Shown here: one piece after another, positions 12,925 through 14,827 of the stretch
Layout: every line of letters starts with the position of its first letter
Numbering within the stretch: position 1 is the first letter of the stretch
From: Bacteroidales bacterium
GTDB lineage: Bacteria; Bacteroidota; Bacteroidia; Bacteroidales; UBA12077
Assembly (NCBI GenBank): GCA_030635365.1
Contig: DAOVYZ010000019.1
Location: forward strand, 1 to 14,827
Direction: 5' to 3'
DNA: 14,827 nt
Notes under the pieces: generated by a model
Databases searched by the model: none
The model's input: the letters and a program-made list of their open reading frames with translations, nothing else
What the model was told of the DNA's origin: nothing
Position numbers and translations under genes: made by a program

Positions 12925-14827
12925 TTAAGAGACTGTAATTATTCCTTTACCTTTTTTCTGGCAATTTCCTATATGTGCTGCAAATTCTATACCTGATTCC
13001 TTTAGTTTTTTGATGACTGCATCTTTATCTTTTAATGGGATTGTAAATAATAAGCCACCTGATGTCTGGGCATCACAAAGAATAATTTTTTGGACATCAG
13101 ATATATTTTTATTCCAGTCAATAAATTGTGAAAAATGATTCAGGTTATTTTTTGAAGCACCCGAAACAATATTTCTTTCAGCAAACTCTTGTGCTTCCTC
13201 AATTATTGGGACTTGTTTTGCAAATATCTCAATATCCATTTTACTGGCTAAGGAAATTTCACTTAAATGCCCCATAAGCCCGAAACCTGTAACATCAGTA
13301 CAGGCATTAATACTAAAATTAGCAATAATATCTGCTGCATATTTATTTAATGTAGACATTAACTTAATTGCTTCTTTTTCAGTATTCTTATCTGCTAATC
13401 CTTGCTTTAAAGCAGCCGTAATTATTCCTAAACCTATTGGTTTTGTTAAGATAACAGCATCACCTTCTTTTGCATTTGCATTAGTCAAAATCTTATCAGG
13501 ATGAACTATACCATTAACCACCATGCCATATTTGGGTTCTCGGTCATTTATAGAATGCCCTCCAAGAATACTTATACCTGCTTCTTTTGCCTTATCCTGA
13601 GCTCCTTTTAAAATTTCGTTTAATACATCCATGGGTAAACTGTTAGAAGGAAAACCTACAATACTTAAAGCAAATATTGGATTCGCTCCCATGGCATAAA
13701 TATCACTTAATGCATTCGTTGCGGCTATTGCTCCAAAATCATAAGGATTATCCACAATGGGGGCAAAGAAATCAACCGATTGAACGATTGCAGTATCGTT
13801 ATTAATTCTATATACTGCTGCATCATCTGAATTATCTGCATCGACCAGTATATTAATATTATTATGCTTAGGTATATTTTTAAGTACTTTTTCTAGCTCC
13901 TGAGGTTTCAATTTACATGCACATCCAAGTCCTTGTGAGTATTTTGTAAGTTTAATATTTGAAAAATCAGATTTAGTTTCATGGCTTATTAAATCTTTAC
14001 TCGGGCTTAAATTATTTACAGACTCAATAATTAATTTTGAAGCACTCTCTATTTCTTGTTCGGTAGTATATTTACCCACTGAAAAACGTATAGTTCCCAT
14101 GGCATACTTGGTGTTCAATTTAATTGCACTTAAAACAGGGGAAATATCAATAGAATCTGTATGGCAAGCAGCACCTGCTGATGCAGCAATCCCTCTATTT
14201 TCCAAATCATTCAAAAGGATATTAGCTTCTAGATTTTCAAAGCTGATGCTTAATGTATTAGGTAATCTGTGTTCAGGATGCCCGTTCAATTTTAGATTCG
14301 GTATATTTTCTTTTAAGTTACTAAAAAGTAAATTCCTTACGGTTTGCATATGTGTGATATTTCTGTATAAATACCTATGTGCTATTTCACATGCTTTACC
14401 CAAGCCTACAACTTCCAGCACATTTTCAGTACCGGCTCGTTTATTTTGTTCGTGATCGGCACCATGAATCAACTTTTCTAATTGAATGCCTTTTTTTATA
14501 AAAAGTGCCCCAATACCTTTAGGAGCATACATTTTATGGCCTGCAACAGAAAGAAGGTCGACATTTAATTCTTTTATATCAACCGGATATTTCCCTACTG
14601 ACTGTGCGGCATCCGTATGAAAATATATACTATGCTTTTGTGCAATTTTTGATATTTCTGATATGGGTTGAATAGTTCCAATTTCGTTATTAGCATGCAT
14701 AACAGTAATCAAAATAGTTTGTTTTGTTATAGCTGCTTCCAGTTCTTTTATATTAATTATACCGTGTTCATCAACAGGTATGTATGATATTTTAAATCCT
14801 TTTCGCTCAAGGTACTTACATACCTCA
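12925..14827 (-). CDS. selD: Selenocysteine lyase/cysteine desulfurase fused to selenide, water dikinase (SelD), 5' end beyond the window
   Basis: The reading frame is open to the right edge, so the true start lies outside. A TTG at 14712 is only an internal Leu codon: the preceding 38 codons (14713-14826) read EVCKYLERKG and PVDEHGIINIKELE, ordinary NifS/IscS sequence. The N-terminal part is a PLP enzyme that takes sulfur or selenium from Cys or Sec. It has VMHANNEIG, HTDAAQSVGK, the PLP lysine in SVAGHK (codon 14533-14535), RAGTEN, and the active-site Cys in SAGAACHTD (codon 14164-14166). The GAACH-S/T-D loop resembles selenocysteine lyase SCLY. After a linker, a complete SelD of about 340 residues starts at LTKYSQGLGCACK, with catalytic Cys (codon 13921-13923) and Lys. 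It continues through DADNSDDAAV, DFFAPIVDNPYDFG, GGHSI, TDVTGFGLMGHL and DAQTSGGLLF. SelD makes selenophosphate from selenide and ATP. The SelD active site uses Cys, not Sec. The fusion could hand selenide directly from lyase to dikinase. Confidence 0.92.
   Translation of the reverse strand, partial: EVCKYLERKGFKISYIPVDEHGIINIKELEAAITKQTILITVMHANNEIGTIQPISEISKIAQKHSIYFHTDAAQSVGKYPVDIKELNVDLLSVAGHKMYAPKGIGALFIKKGIQLEKLIHGADHEQNKRAGTENVLEVVGLGKACEIAHRYLYRNITHMQTVRNLLFSNLKENIPNLKLNGHPEHRLPNTLSISFENLEANILLNDLENRGIAASAGAACHTDSIDISPVLSAIKLNTKYAMGTIRFSVGKYTTEQEIESASKLIIESVNNLSPSKDLISHETKSDFSNIKLTKYSQGLGCACKLKPQELEKVLKNIPKHNNINILVDADNSDDAAVYRINNDTAIVQSVDFFAPIVDNPYDFGAIAATNALSDIYAMGANPIFALSIVGFPSNSLPMDVLNEILKGAQDKAKEAGISILGGHSINDREPKYGMVVNGIVHPDKILTNANAKEGDAVILTKPIGLGIITAALKQGLADKNTEKEAIKLMSTLNKYAADIIANFSINACTDVTGFGLMGHLSEISLASKMDIEIFAKQVPIIEEAQEFAERNIVSGASKNNLNHFSQFIDWNKNISDVQKIILCDAQTSGGLLFTIPLKDKDAVIKKLKESGIEFAAHIGNCQKKGKGIITVS

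Noticed and set aside
12890..12935. Inverted repeat GAGACTG/CAGTCTC at the end of the selenium gene as a terminator
   Set aside because: The stem is 7 bp with a 32-base loop, one arm is inside the coding region, and no T-run follows closely, so chance is likely.
14099..14455. Plus-strand reading frame opposite the selenium fusion gene
   Set aside because: It is antisense to the well-supported lyase domain and shows no family motif.

Overview
The window looks like chromosomal DNA from a low-GC member of the Bacteroidota, probably Bacteroidales-like. The evidence is the very AT-rich intergenic DNA, starts without Shine-Dalgarno sequences, several TAnnTTTG-type -7 boxes (one with a well-spaced -33 TTTG), and a GG-leader peptide of the type seen in this phylum beside a LanB split into two proteins. 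Family assignments come from recognising motifs by eye; no search was run.

Region 1 (about 1-5292) is a compact class I lanthipeptide locus. It holds a 55-residue precursor gene (290-457), a strong intrinsic terminator (589-627), a LanC cyclase (837-2054), the glutamylation half of a split LanB dehydratase (2131-4368), and the elimination half of LanB directly after it (4369-5073). The elimination protein is cut by one in-frame TAA. The same frame continues for 72 codons (5074-5292) and encodes the conserved C-terminus of the family, including the S-x-x-HM-x-x-NRLF motif that carries a catalytic histidine. The gene is therefore either a fresh nonsense mutant, or is read through or restarted. 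No exporter, leader protease or immunity gene is in the window.

Region 2 (5371-11426) holds three genes on the plus strand: a XerD-type tyrosine recombinase, pyruvate phosphate dikinase (ppdK) and ATP-dependent PEP carboxykinase (pckA). The last two both act at the PEP/pyruvate/oxaloacetate node. They are separated by 583 bases with a terminator, a dispersed intergenic repeat (a second copy lies at 55-100) and a good pckA promoter.

Region 3 (11427-14827) starts with plsY, a membrane acyltransferase of phospholipid synthesis, on the plus strand. Two convergent minus-strand genes follow. One encodes a small secreted Cys/His protein with a possible CHAP or NlpC-like fold. The other is a long fusion of a selenocysteine lyase/NifS-type desulfurase to a complete SelD (selenide, water dikinase), and it runs off the right edge of the window. 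In one chain the fusion would couple release of selenium from selenocysteine to synthesis of selenophosphate.
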